A DNA stretch of 64,000 nucleotides, from positions 51,935,620 through 51,999,619 of the forward strand of contig CM056583.1 in the NCBI GenBank assembly GCA_029721435.1, given 5' to 3'. A model generated the notes under the pieces. The model made no database searches, was not told where the DNA came from, and was given only the letters and a program-made list of their open reading frames with translations. The DNA comes from Gymnothorax reevesii. Lineage: Eukaryota; Chordata; Actinopteri; Anguilliformes; Muraenidae. Made by a program: the position numbers and the translations under genes. Shown piece after piece: positions 10,300 to 21,931 of this stretch (position 1 is its first letter; the number at the start of each line of letters is the position of its first letter).

Positions 10300-10505
10300 G
10301 AACTGAACTGAACATAACCCTGTGAGAACAAATCATCAGCGATAATGAAATGTAGCCATGGTAGCTCCATGTAGTAGACGTTCTTGCTGGATCCGGCACC
10401 CTAGCTGGCAACCTCTGGTCTGGTGGAGAGGAGGAGGGGATACTGCGCCCTGCACTGTGATTGCACTGCCAGTTTTGGCCACAAACTTACATATAGCTCC
10501 TTTAA

Positions 10506-11075
10506 TATATGCATTATTTTGTCTTATGCATACATACATTTTTTTCAAAAAAATTTTTTTTATTGTTTTGTTGTTTTTGTTTGCGTATAGCTCAGGTGAT
10601 AAATCTTTGTTTTCTCCTTTTGATGGTGGTATCCACTGCAGTGCAGGGAAGACACCACTATGATTTTCTCCATCTGAGCAGGATTGGAGCAGCACAGGTG
10701 TCACTGATTGGCTGTTGAAACATCATACCCTGATGAAGGTCTTTTGACCGAAAGTTTGGTGTATTAAAGAGACTTGCATTGATCTAAGTGCGCAAATACT
10801 CTTTTTTACTAGTTTTTTAAATAGTTTTTATTTGGTTATCTGGCACCTTGGCATTTTTTGGTCATGAGTGCCGTGATTTGCTCTCAATACATTTTCAGTA
10901 AAAAAAATAAAAGAAAAGCAATATATTAGGACCCCTTTTAAATGAAAGTGCTGATGTATAATCATCACTGCGCATTACTGTTTTGATAAATTTGTCTGAC
11001 ACTGTAGACGAGAGTGACTGCTGAATGGGTAAAAGTTAAAAAATCTTCCCTTCTTCCCTCTGAGCACAACATTTA
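10506..11075. other. Unannotated stretch with a repeat-tail motif
   Basis: The motif CCTGATGAAGGTCTTTTGAC followed by CGAAAG (about 10729-10755) resembles a conserved tail found at the end of several vertebrate retroposons. T-rich and A-rich runs flank it. I cannot name the element. Confidence 0.4.
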
Positions 11076-11083
11076 CTATACGG

Positions 11084-12730
11084 CAGGTGCATAGCCAGAA
11101 TTGGGCCTGGGCGGCACTGGCCCGCCTAGTTCGTTCACTGGCTCGCCCAGGCGCTCCCACTCGGTCGAGGTGGTTTTTTTTTTGTTTGTTTGTTTTTTTT
11201 TTAATTGTCTTATGATTGAATGGTTGGTTGAGTGAATAATTCACAATGAACATGGACTGTATTTTTGCGTGTGCAGTAATGTAATTTGTTTTTTGGATAA
11301 CTGATATTTAGAAAATACAATGAACGTAGGACATGTGGTTTTCGGGGTCTGACCCCCACAGTCCTTCTTGTCATAACATTGTGATCAATGAACAATGCTG
11401 TCGAATATACGTCCCCCTATCAATTAGTCTTAGCAATTGTTGCTAATCAGGCACAGAAAACTGCGAGAAGAGGATTAGGTCATTCCTAAACAAAACTCTT
11501 TTGCTTCATTGACAAAAATCCCTCTTGTCAGAAACCATTAAAATCATTCCTCCTTATAAAAAATAACCCTTGCCCACCATACGCACCCATCTTTTAGAAG
11601 TTACAGACCGCTGGCTGTCTGTGTAAACTGTTAAGCTGGAGTAAGGGCTAATATAGGCCAGGATTGTTCTGTTTCATCAGCACATCAGCCAGTGGGTGCA
11701 CTTACTTTATTTTTGAAGGATTACAGTACAGATCTACAGCTCTGCATCATGAGTAAAAAAGCTAATCGAAGGGAAAATCTTAAAGACTCACGGCTGCTTC
11801 CTCAATTTCAAAGCCAATGAAGTGCCGTTTGTCCAAGCTTGCTTCTACGGATTGAACAATTGATACAACTGAGCTTTTGGGACTCCATTGACAGGCGGTT
11901 ATGATTTTCGCTATCATATTTGCATCATAAAGCGGCTAACACAGTTATATTGCTGAGGCAACAAACTTTCTAACACAATATAGCTAGTTCTTCAATGTAG
12001 CCCAGTATCTGTCGGCAGGCTATAAAAACACAAATAGGCGGGCCACCCTGGGACCAATGCTCGTGAAAGGGTTACCCAGCTTTTCTTTACTTCAACTTAG
12101 CCAGTTAAAATAAAATCTCTTCATTCAAACCTTTCTTGAATTTCTTGTGTCATAAAATTTATGATGACATAGTTACCTCTGTACTACACTACCTCTATAT
12201 CTATGTAAGTGTTGCCATTAGGGCGTATATTTACTCAATGGATACTAGACTTTCTGTTTGCTTGGTTTATTTTTTCACTGCTGAGAATATGATGCGAATG
12301 AAGTGACGATTCCATTAGCTGTCAGGCGACTGAGCTAACGATGGCTCTGAAATAACAGTGTAAGTGGAGGTGTGAAGGACATTGTAGCCTTTAAATGGTC
12401 ATTTGGGCTCAGGCATTTTTCAAAGTTTTCAATTTGTCTGTTTACATAGCCATGGCCTCGTGTGCTGGATGTATAGACTATATGTACACTTGTGTTATAA
12501 AGGGTTTTTGACTGTTGGTTTTATCTTCTGGGACATAATTAACATAAAAATATCTTGCCTGCCAATATTTTTATTTGTTTGGTCCCCATTTCTCTGATTT
12601 TGTAAACCAAATGCATGATATATTTTCCCCTCTAATCTGTATTCTAAGCCAACATTTTCTTCGGGAAAAAAATGGCCCGACCACATTTGTTCAGGCCCAC
12701 CCCAAAAGAAATATTCTGCCTACACCACTG
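11084..12730. mobile_element. Non-autonomous hAT element, 1,647 bp
   Basis: The left end CAGGTGCATAGCCAGAAT and the inverted right end CAGTGGTGTAGGCAGAAT are hAT-like termini. They are flanked by 8-bp near-identical direct repeats, CTATACGG (11076-11083) and CTGTACGG (12731-12738), differing at one base. No transposase frame is present inside. The ends resemble the CAGTGGCGTAGCCAG-type termini common in fish hAT elements. The one-base difference between the duplications suggests an old insertion. Confidence 0.8.
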
Positions 12731-12738
12731 CTGTACGG

Positions 12739-14344
12739 AAAGAGATAGGCATGGCTTGCCAGTAGGGACCCAAAGACAAATAACTGAAGAAAGATCTTCT
12801 ATCGTCCCTGCTGTGATGTTTATGTACAAATAACATGTGATACACAGAACGGGACATAGGGTAGTCTTTGGCATAGACTACAAGAGTCTGCACGTGGGAA
12901 TCTTCATGTGGTGATAACTGAACCTGTGTTCCAGGATCCTTTGGTTTAAAAACCCACAACAGCAGTGTCAGATATGAATGTAATACATACTTCCACTATT
13001 CACAACAATTTATACCGAGATTTCAGGCTATGTCTTTTTTATTTTTATAGCTATGCTGACAAATGAATACACAAAAATGTGAACATAAAACTCTGGTATC
13101 AGAGGTAAGAGATCAAGGCATAGTGCGATATAAATGCAACATAAACCTCAGGTCAGTTCAGTAAGGATTCCAGTAAAACACATATGTAAGATGAGTAGGG
13201 CAGTGCTCTAGGACATTGGTCTGGCTGTAGCTAGATGTATACATTATGTCTCCTTCTGCCAAACTCCCTTCCTCTTCTCTCTCATTCTACTCCATCTATC
13301 TCCATTTCAGTATTCTTTTATTTCCTCTTTCTCTCTCCCTGTCTCTTACTTACTTTTTCTGTCTCCTTCCATTGCGTATCACATAGGGAAGGGCCATACA
13401 TAGGGCTGGCACTGAGACCTGAGGTCCATTGGAGTGTCATACAGCTTAACAGGTCTGAGTGTGTGCTGCACAATAGCTCCAAGAGGATATCCTCACAAGC
13501 TGACGCCTCATAACAACAAGCAGTCAAACAAGTAGTGAGGCTTCAGAGCCCTTCAAACCATTAGGTGGGCTGTGCAACCAGGAGTGGAGAGAGATTGAGA
13601 AAAGGTCCATATCCTGACTTAAGTGTCACCCAAATGGGTTGCTCTGCAGCATGGGGCATGTCGGGACTGAGAGGCAGTCAGCGGTCAGCCTGCTACAGCC
13701 CTCCCTGCCTCAAGGGGGCAATAAAGCACAAGAAATGTGGCAGATCATACTGCAGGGGAAGCACCGAGGGGCAGGCAATGATTTGTCTGGCTTTCATTCA
13801 AGTTGAATTGGGACAGCAATGTGTGAGCTTCTTGTCTGACTAAACGGCATGAAACACAACCGATTACACAAAATTTTGCCAGAAAAAAAAAGATTGTTTT
13901 TTAAAAGGGTTGAAAAGGCTTAAGAGCACAAATTCAGATATTAACAAACTTGAGAAATGAGTGCATTTTATCTGAAGGCAATTGAGAATAAATGACAGCA
14001 TCCGGTAAGCCAGTAGCAGTCATTCTGAGCTGGGGAATCCTCAGTGAAAGAAAACTGAGCGATTATAGTGAGATTAGTAAGATTAGAGTGGGATTATGTG
14101 CAGGAGCACTGGTGCGCTGGGACTACACTGAGATTCCTAGCTGTGTACACTCTGCCATCAGGCACACAACTCTACCCCATTCCTGCCAGTGATGAGGGGT
14201 GGTTTGAAGGCAAGCTGCGGTTTAAGTTCAGGCGGTGGTCAGGTTGTGTCAAATAGCTCTGGTATTATTCATGTAAATTTGACCATTCATGCAGTGCAAT
14301 AGATTATTTTCCTCAGTAACTGAAACATGATAATGTGAAACAAA
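12739..14344. other. Unannotated stretch
   Basis: A pyrimidine-rich tract (about 13245-13375) ends in CACATAG at about 13380-13386, which could act as a splice acceptor, but no exon can be confirmed. Frames at 13235-13843 have no recognisable motif. Confidence 0.4.
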
Positions 14345-14514
14345 TACAAAACCCAAAATCAGTGAAGTTGGCACGTTGAGTAAATCGTAAATAAAAACAG
14401 AATACAATGATTTGCAAATCCTTTTCAACCTATATTCAAATGAATACACTGCAAAGACAAGTTACTTAATGTTCGAACAGGTAAACTTAGTAATTTTTTG
14501 CAAATATTAGCTCA
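14345..14514 (+). repeat. Left TIR of the Tc1-like element
   Basis: About 170 bp starting at the terminal TACAAAACCC, matching the reverse complement of 15780-15950. Conserved inner stretches include GAATACAATGATTTGCAAA and GAATACACTGC. The outer 30 bp are the likely transposase binding region. Confidence 0.9.
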
Positions 14515-14559
14515 TTTGGAATTTGATGCCTGCAACATGTTTCAAAAAAGCTGGCGCAA

Positions 14560-15686
14560 GTGGCAAAAAAGACTGAGAGAGTTGAGGAATGCTCATCAAA
14601 CACTTATTTGGAACATCCCACAGGTGAACGGGCTAATTGGGAACAGGTGGGTGCCATGATTGGGTATAAAAGCAGCTTCCCTGAAATGCTCAGTCATTCA
14701 CAAACAAGGACGGGGCGAGGGTCACCACTTAGTGAACAAATGCGTGAGCTGATTGTCAAACAGTTTAAAAACAACATTCCTCAACGAGCTATTGCAAGAA
14801 ATTTAGGGACTCCGTCATCTATGGTCTCGTTAAAAGGTTCAGAGAATCTGGAGAAATCACTGCACGTAAGCGACAAGGCCGAAAACCAACATTGAATGCC
14901 CGTGACCTTCAATCCCTCAGGCGGTACTGCATCAAAAACCGACATCAGTGTGTAAAGGACATCACCACATGGGCTCAGGAACACTTCAGAAAACCACTGT
15001 CAGTAACTACAGTTCGTTGCTACATCTGCAAGTGCAAGTTAAAACTCTACAATGCAAAGCAAAAGCCATTTATCAACAGCACCCAGAAACGCTGCCGGCT
15101 TCACTGGGCCCAAGCTCATCTAAGATGAACTGATGCAAAGTGGAAAAGTGTTCTGTGGTCTGACGAATCCACATTTCAAATTGTTTTTGGAAACTGTGGA
15201 CGTCGTGTCCTCCCGACCAAAGAGGAAAAGAACCATCCGGACTGTTATAGGCGCAAAGTTCAAAAGCCAGCATCTGTGATGGTATGGGGGTGTATTAGTG
15301 CCCAAGGCATGGGCAACTTACACATATGTGAAGGCACCATTAATGCTGAAAGGTACATACAGGTTTTGGAGCAACATATATTGCCATCTAAGCAACGTCT
15401 TTTTCATGGATGCCCCTGCTTATTTCAGTAAGACAATGCCAAGCCACATTCTGCACGTGTTACAACAGCATGGCTCCGTAGTAAAAGAGTGCGGGTACTG
15501 GACTGGCCTGCCTGTAGTCCAGACCTGTCTCCCATTGAAAATGTGTGGCGCATTATGAAGCGTAAAATACGACAACGGAGACCCCGGACTGTTGAACAAC
15601 TTAAGCTGTACATCAAGCAAGAATGGGAAAGAGTTCCACTGAAAAGCTTCAAAAATTGGTCTCCTCAGTTCCCAAACGTTTACTGA
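14560..15686 (+). pseudogene. Tc1-like transposase with frameshift and two stops
   Basis: The N-terminal frame shows TGRGSPLSEQMRELIVKQF, a helix-turn-helix; the likely native start is the Met at 14686. Near 14830 a frameshift moves the reading to VKRFRESGEITARKRQG, LNARDLQSLRRYC, and a second DNA-binding region. The catalytic domain follows: [16 protein letters not shown] (first Asp), [23 protein letters not shown] (second Asp) and SPDLSPIENVWR (Glu). A TGA at 15126-15128 replaces a codon, probably Trp, and a TAA at 15429-15431 replaces the Gln before DNAKPH. The catalytic triad codons themselves survive. The C-terminus ends at the TGA after NVY. Confidence 0.95.
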
Positions 15687-15779
15687 GTGTCGTTAAAAGG
15701 AAAGGCGATGTAACACAGTGGTAAAAAGGCCCCTGTGCCAACTTTTTTGCAGTGTGTTGCTGCCTTTAAATTCTAAGTT

Positions 15780-15950
15780 AATGATTATTTGCAAAAAAAA
15801 ATAATAAAGTTTCTCAGTTTGAACATTAAACATCTTGTCTTCGCAGTGTATTCAATTGAATATAAGTTGAAAAGGGTTTGCAAATCATTGTATTCTGTTT
15901 TTATATACAATTTACATAACGTGCCAACTTCACTGGTTTTGGGTTTTGTA
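15780..15950 (-). repeat. Right TIR of the Tc1-like element
   Basis: Inverted counterpart of the left TIR, ending in CACTGGTTTTGGGTTTTGTA. The terminal TA is the target duplication. Confidence 0.9.
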
Positions 15951-15954
15951 AAAT

Positions 15955-17924
15955 ATGAACTTATTCATGAAATGTAATGTTTTTGCATCAAAATAGAAAG
16001 TTAGAAGATTTCATTTCTGAATCAGTAAATGTCAACAATTTTATCGATTATTTTAATTATAAATGTAATTTTTTTACCATCATTTCAGTTATCACTTTTC
16101 TGAAAGCTACGACTGTATTAAAAGAGTATTGTATTAAAATGAAATTGATGCCATAAATGTGGGCAATACAAAGTTAAAAATGCTTTCTTTAGTAAATCCC
16201 CTCCCCCCCTGCCAAAATGGTCTCCTTCGAAGATGTTTTCCCAAAATTACATTTTTCACTTCCCATACAGGAATTTTTTAATGACCATAAGTTACATATG
16301 AAGATGCCTGTTTCCAAAACGCAATAAATGCCAAAATTACAAAACTTTACATAACACCATTGATCGCTACCCCAGTGCTTCTTACACATGGCGCAAAAAT
16401 CTGTTTTAAGAAATTCATACTAGAACATGTATTTTTTCAGGGTCAAAGTTTGTGTTTTTCTATAAAATACAGGTGCCGATGTCGAAAAGGCAGATTTACT
16501 CAAAATGAATAAAATGGATATATTGCATTTTGTAAGCAAACTCCTTATATTTTTTCCATGCGTCATGCTGCGCTTTTGCTGTATCCATAAAGTTCCTCCA
16601 CAGTGTGGAACTGAGATCACCTGGATAGTAACTTGTAACTTGCTGGTGCTTCATTCTTCTTGCCACCCCAATAATCTGATGTGGAATTCAGTGGTGGAGG
16701 AGGTATCCATGTGGGCCCTCAAATGCATGGAAGACATTCAGTGATGTTATTGTGGTCGCTGCCAGAGTATGTCCCTGACAAATAACAAAGGATTAGTGGA
16801 CCCGACACAAAGATGTAATATTTGGAGCGGCAGGATGTGAGGTGGATTAATGAGCAGTCACTTAAGCACTGATCAGCTTTCACAACCTGATCCTGGTGTT
16901 GTAGAGGTTTTTTTTTTCAATTTAATTCCCTCTCCCCATTGGGAAAAGGTTATGGTAAGTGCAGCCTAAAATCAAATCTTCAAAAATATGTGTTACTTTC
17001 ATAATCTTTGATGAAAAAAATTGTTACTCCATGTGATGGAATTCAGAAAAAAAAATGGTTTTAATTCATTCTCGGATAGCCTAATAGCGAGCCACTATCA
17101 TGATGCCATATTTCTAAGGATCAAACAAAGGTCTGGTCTCTTGACCAGAGGTTTCAGAGAACAGAGATCAAGAGGCAGACGAACAACAATTCCAAACCAA
17201 TTTTTAACTTCAGGGGTCAAGACTAGGTTCAGACTTGGAAAAAAAAAATTTTTTTTTTCCGTTTTGTTAAAAATCTTTCAAAACGTTCATGAGAGGTGAT
17301 TTTAAGACAAAAAAAACTGTCTTTTAAGTGGATTTTTATCATATGAATGCCTCCAGTGCATTTGTTTCGCGACAAAAACGTGATTTTTTTCGCATCGCAA
17401 AATTTCATCGCTTATCAGGCTGGTGGTGGGCATAAAATCCATATTTTTCAAGATATTGCTCTGAAATTTTCACCATTGCATCAGTTTGTTATCTTCTATT
17501 CAATAACATAGACATTTTTGGGTAGGTAGATACATGGTGTATTTATGATCCATCTACCAGGCAGGTTCTGCCACCCATCTCTAAAATTCTATGATCAAAT
17601 AATTTTTCAAAATATTTTCCCATGAAAATACCCAGAATGAGTATGTCATTGTATGGCTGGTGATATTAGCTTCAAAACAAAAAAAGAATTACAGGAAAAT
17701 ATGGAATGGTTTCGGAGATGTTGTTTGATGTTGAGAGATTTCACATTTTTCGCCAATATTATACGGTTTTCACGGTCACAACCTTATTACGGTAACAAAA
17801 CAGTCCTGTGCCATCACAGATACAGACACCCTTCAGTTGCTGAGCCTCACCTTTTAACATACGATTGTGCAACCTGTTTTCCAGTTAAGTTTACCTGATC
17901 AACATTAATCTCTTCCACTTGAGA
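15955..17924. other. Unannotated AT-rich stretch
   Basis: Many A and T runs and short open frames without motifs. The 16190-16700 and 17340-17600 parts have fewer simple runs and could be repeat fragments, but I cannot identify them. Confidence 0.4.
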
Positions 17925-18150
17925 CTTGCCATCTGAGGGACTATAGCTCTCCATGCCCGTTCCCATTTACATTTTCTAATTAGCTACTTAGTGTTAATTC
18001 CTTCAGTTGTGAGGATCAATCTGCAGAATTACTGTCCATTTCCCCTCAGATCACACTATTGTTCATTGTAATAATTCTCAAGCATTTTCATATCTACATT
18101 AATGGTGACGTATAACATTAATGTCTTTCTAAGCTTCTGAATTCCTGTAA
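17925..18150. repeat. Dispersed repeat B, copy 1 (no MITE)
   Basis: The stretch TTACATTTTCTAATTAGC, CTTAGTGTTAATTCCTTC, CCATTTCCCCTCAG and TATTGTTCATTG recurs in the same order at 32215-32550. This copy has an uninterrupted GTGTTAATTC where the other carries a 71-bp insertion, so it represents the empty site. Confidence 0.75.
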
Positions 18151-18496
18151 ATGTCAACATTTTCCAACATACCTATATGTTATAGCCTGGCGTTGCAAAA
18201 TAGCTCAAGTGTTTGGAAAATGGCGACTCACACGAAAACATCAACTATCTGACAAATAACATTGGTAGGAAAGTACATACTATTATGGTATAAAAGATTG
18301 CAGTGTAGGTTGTATCTTTGATATAATCTCTGTCTTACTGAACTTTGTTGTTTTTCTGGATGCCAAAAGTAATCTAATCCAATCTTAGGCTAGCCTGGAA
18401 ATAATTAAATTGATCTCACCCCAAAAGGTTTGGTCTTTTTCAGCTTCTACAATCTCTTTTTGAGGGACAGACAAAACAAGATGTTCTCAACCCAAC

Positions 18497-18665
18497 TTGT
18501 CGTATAGTGACGCGACCCAACCAAGCATCGTCCTTATTTCATGTTTAGGGTTAGGGTTCAGGATAAGGGGGAAGGGTTTGTTTTAAACTAGCATGAAATG
18601 AGGACGCCAAATGCCTTCTTTATGCTGTATATCGAAACTTGGTCAGGTAGTGTCACTATATAACG
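18497..18665. repeat. Small inverted-repeat element
   Basis: GTATAGTGACGCGACC near the left and GTGTCACTATATAACGA at the right are inverted, and the inner arms match too (CCTTATTTCATG versus CATGAAATGAGGACG). The centre contains TTAGGGTTAGGG, by chance telomere-like. It is about 170 bp and non-coding, consistent with a MITE. The duplication is not clear. Confidence 0.6.
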
Positions 18666-18669
18666 AGTC

Positions 18670-20470
18670 AGGATGAGACTGGGCTCAGTTTAAAGTTAAT
18701 AAAAGATGGAAAGTGCTTTTATTATAGAGTAATACTATAGATTCTGGACTACCACCAGTACTCCTAAAACCACTACTGTGTGAAACGCAGTGTAGATTAC
18801 TGTAGAGTTTGGAGCTCCCTCTTCGTCTGTAATGTGTCAATGCATTGTGTTGAGGCATGGCCTTGACCTGTAAACTGTCCCAAAGACAGCACACACCAGA
18901 GGAGAAGAACTGCAGTGCCAGAATCCCCAGCTTCTCTGGCTTCAACATTTACAGTTAATCGCTCCACTGCCACCTCAAATGCCTCAGAGACACTTCAGAA
19001 ACAATTACTTTCTCTCTTTCTCAGGAACACTTTCAAAAGCTGAGCTCATTTTCATGAAACCACTGGGAAAAGAAACGGCCCATTTTGCAGGGCAAGGACT
19101 GCCCCGACGTTATGTCAAATAACATAATGGAGTATCCAACCATTTCATAATCAACAGTGAAGCCTGTTTTTTTTTTCTCTTTTTCGAACTTGCCATGATG
19201 ACAATGTCCAGCATTCATTAGACATGACTATTATTTTGAGAGCCAGACAGGACAGATCGCATAAGCCCATTAGAGATGAATCATCACACTCTCCGTTCAG
19301 GTTCATGGTTAAACCGATAAAAAGTGGTAATTATGTTGCTGTTCCCAGGTCCCCTCATTATCCTGCAATTTTCCTCATTCTTTACCCAGGATAAGGACTT
19401 TGGCCTTGAGACTCTTCTTCCTATTGTGTTCGACAGCTCTCCCATCTTCTGCCAAATAGAAGTTGCATTGAACTTGATTTCTTTCTTTCTCTATTTTCTC
19501 TAAAAAGAGACCATTAGGAAATGAATGCCTGGATTCGGTATCATTTAAGAGGCACCTTACCATCTGCCTCAGGAACACTCTGGGCACGGACAGCACATGG
19601 GCAAAAGTATTGTATTGCAGTTTAAAGGACCTATAGCAACCTTCAAGGGGGGGGGGGGGGGGGGGGGTGATTTCTGCAGACAAAAAGCAACTTGCAATAA
19701 ATGACAATCTGTGCTGTCCCTTTGCACACCTCGTAATAAGACTTTTAAAGGTAAATTGGTCCCTATTCGATTCAATTTGTGAAACAAGAGACAACAAAAT
19801 GCGAGCTCCCCTCCTTTTCAATTAGTGATTGAGACTTCATCCAGGAGACATCCTATAGGACACCTAATATGAACCCAAAGCATAGGCTTAGGTTCACTAA
19901 ACACTTATCCTTAGTTTGACTAACATTTGTGCAAAAGTGTAACTTTGTTAAACAGCAGAGTTTGAAAAGTTCATGATTGCAAAAGTTTGAGTTTGTGAAA
20001 TGAGAGCCGACTTGATGCATGAGGCCCTGCTCACATGCACGCGCATAAAACATGTCAGGCTGCATGGACATAGCTATTTTAGTTATACCCGGTGAAATGA
20101 CATGCATTTTTAGACTAAAACAGCATTATAGTGGCAATAATTTCTACTATGATTTTTTGGATATCTGAATCTTTCAAAGGTAAAAAAAATCAACTGCACC
20201 ACAATTGGTTTTTATCGTCAAATCAGCTCAGCTTTCACTTTATATTGGCATGTTGAAGTATGACAGTGCCTCACGAATTTCAATTAAAAAAACACTATTA
20301 CCTAATGGCTCACACTCAGTGGTGACAATCGCTTATTTTGACTCATTTCTGTGGAAAAATCTCAGATTAACAAAGGCGTAGTATCCGCTGATAAACGCGA
20401 CAGTTTAACATTTGATTACGATGCAGTACATTTTCTCATACTAGTCAGTCACAAACGCACTGCTGCAGTA
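18670..20470. other. Unannotated stretch
   Basis: No supported gene. It includes a T-run near 19168 and a long G-run (separate entry). Confidence 0.45.
19647..19667 (+). repeat. 21-bp G homopolymer
   Basis: Twenty-one consecutive G residues. It is the second such run in the window, flanked by unique sequence, and has strong G-quadruplex potential. Confidence 0.95.
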
Positions 20471-20472
20471 GC

Positions 20473-20706
20473 CTATAAGTTTAAAACATCAGATTCCCGC
20501 TCACCATTCCTTGAATAGGTGATAGTCACTTTTCTTGCCTTTTGGGCCGCAAACTCAGTATTTAAATCTTTATAATCCAGCCTGGATGCAACGTCTTTTT
20601 TGATAGACAGAAGGGCGAGCCCGCATAGTCTCTCCTGCGACATGGAGGTCCGAAAATTGTTTTTAATTACTTTGAAAAGCTTCGCTACCCTGTCGCCAAT
20701 TGTCAT
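20473..20706 (-). pseudogene. hAT transposase C-terminal dimerisation domain remnant
   Basis: This 77-codon frame contains VIKNNFRTSMSQERLCGLAL, then SIKKDVASRLDYKDLNTEFA and AQKARKV. The order TMSQERLxGLALLSIxxDxA is the C-terminal dimerisation region of hAT-family transposases of the zf-MYM/DUF4371 type, known from the family rather than from a search. The zinc finger and RNase H-like catalytic core are absent. A likely hAT terminus lies only about 155 bp upstream, so the copy is internally deleted and non-functional. Confidence 0.8.
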
Positions 20707-20811
20707 TTAAGGACCATGAGGAGTCAAGTGCAGTGATGTAAGAGATGTAGGCTATTAATTTATTTAAAAAAAAAAAAAAATCACACACCAGCCACCAGGA
20801 CCCCAAAAGGC

Positions 20812-20861
20812 ACGAGGCCCTGTGCGGTCACACACTTCGCACAGCCCTTGCGACGGCTCTG
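20812..20861 (-). repeat. Probable hAT terminal inverted repeat
   Basis: Read on the minus strand, the end is CAGAGCCGTCGCAAGGGCTG followed by TGCGAAGTGTGTGACC, the form of a hAT terminus. It would be the 5' end of the deleted hAT copy carrying the dimerisation remnant. The partner end and an 8-bp duplication of CACACGTG were not found, so the other side is probably lost. Confidence 0.5.
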
Positions 20862-20864
20862 CAC

Positions 20865-21396
20865 ACGTGCACATACACTCATACACACTTTATGGCAACG
20901 TTCACACTCTGTCATTCCTCGCCTGCATTCCACACTGCACTTGGCCTCACCTGATTGTTCACCACCAGTCTGCTCCTGCTTCTGCTCATGCTCCTGCGAT
21001 CACCTTCACCCATTCAGTTGAATGTGTGTGCGTATAAACCCTCGTCCTCCCAGTCTGGCTTTATGTAATATTATAGCTGAGTTGTGTTCAGGGTCGGTCA
21101 CTGACTCTTTTTCTCAGCTCGATCTATTGTTTTTGTGTTAGACTCTGTATCTGTCTTATTCACTATCTGTATCTCTGCACTATCATCCTGTGTGGAATTT
21201 TATTTTGACTGAAGCTTAACTTCAGCCATTAAAAGCCCAGTTTTTTCCTCGTATCTGGATCTTATACTTTCTTCATTACAACGGAGCACACCATCCAGTG
21301 CATCAGCGTGTCTCCAAACTTTTGTCTGTGAGATCATTTGAGAGACCGATGAACTAAGTTTCTGAGAAGATGAAATTAGCTGGATCTGAATTGGTG
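20865..21396. other. Unannotated stretch, LTR-like tail
   Basis: The end of this block (AGCCATTAAAAGCCCAG, then GTATCTGGATC and TTCATTACA, near 21223-21280) resembles the polyadenylation and terminal region of an LTR, but no TG start or duplication was found. Confidence 0.3.
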
Positions 21397-21931
21397 CACA
21401 CTGTGTTTAAAGTGCATGAAAGTTTAAAGTGCATTGAACAAGACCTGTGTTGGGAATCTGTTGGGAATTTTTGGAGAAAATTCATTTTTATGTGGCAGTC
21501 ATCTTGAATTCCCAAATCCTGAGAAAAGGGTTAATAATTGCAAGCCGTCATGTTTTTTTCGATAGTTTGACTTATTAGATAATCATACCACAGGGTCAGA
21601 TTGGTGAAAATACAAAATGGTTACCATGGTCACCGAAATTTTTGTCAAAAATATTAAATCCCTGAATATAACCAATCATGTTGCTCTAAATGTTGGTCAG
21701 CTTTAGTCCAAAACTCTCCTTTTGTGTGGTAAGAACAATTGGCAGCTGATTACATCATGCATAATAGGCCTTTTCATTCATTACTTCAGCTGGAGTGGAA
21801 GTAATGCCCATGTCGTTTCCATCATTATTCCTACTTGGGAGTTAATGCAGCGTAAAGGTTGCATAATCTTACATTCATAAAAGCCAGAGCATGTGGAAGA
21901 TGGGCCTTTCCATGACTGACGTCCTACCATT

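Larger units (their letters stand above)
8138..10501 (+). mobile_element. TTAA-flanked DNA transposon (interrupted)
   Basis: The left end AGGAGCAATATGTAAG and the inverted right end AGGAGCTATATGTAAG match at 15 of 16 positions, and both are flanked by TTAA (8134-8137 and 10502-10505). TTAA target duplications are typical of the piggyBac and Kolobok superfamilies; the TIR does not begin CCC as most piggyBac ends do. Without the solo LTR inside it the element is about 1.1 kb. It carries a short exon-like frame near its left end but no transposase domain, so it is non-autonomous. Confidence 0.7.
14345..15950 (+). mobile_element. Full-length Tc1-like transposon, inactivated
   Basis: The element has intact outer ends: TACAAAACCC at 14345 and the inverted GGGTTTTGTA ending at 15950, each including the TA target dinucleotide. 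Between them are long inverted repeats of about 170 bp and one transposase gene broken by a frameshift and two stops. The TIR arms remain closely similar, with scattered substitutions. It could still be a substrate for a related transposase but makes none itself. Confidence 0.95.

Noticed and set aside
18551..18562. TTAGGGTTAGGG as an interstitial telomere
   Set aside because: Only two units, located in the middle of a small inverted-repeat element.
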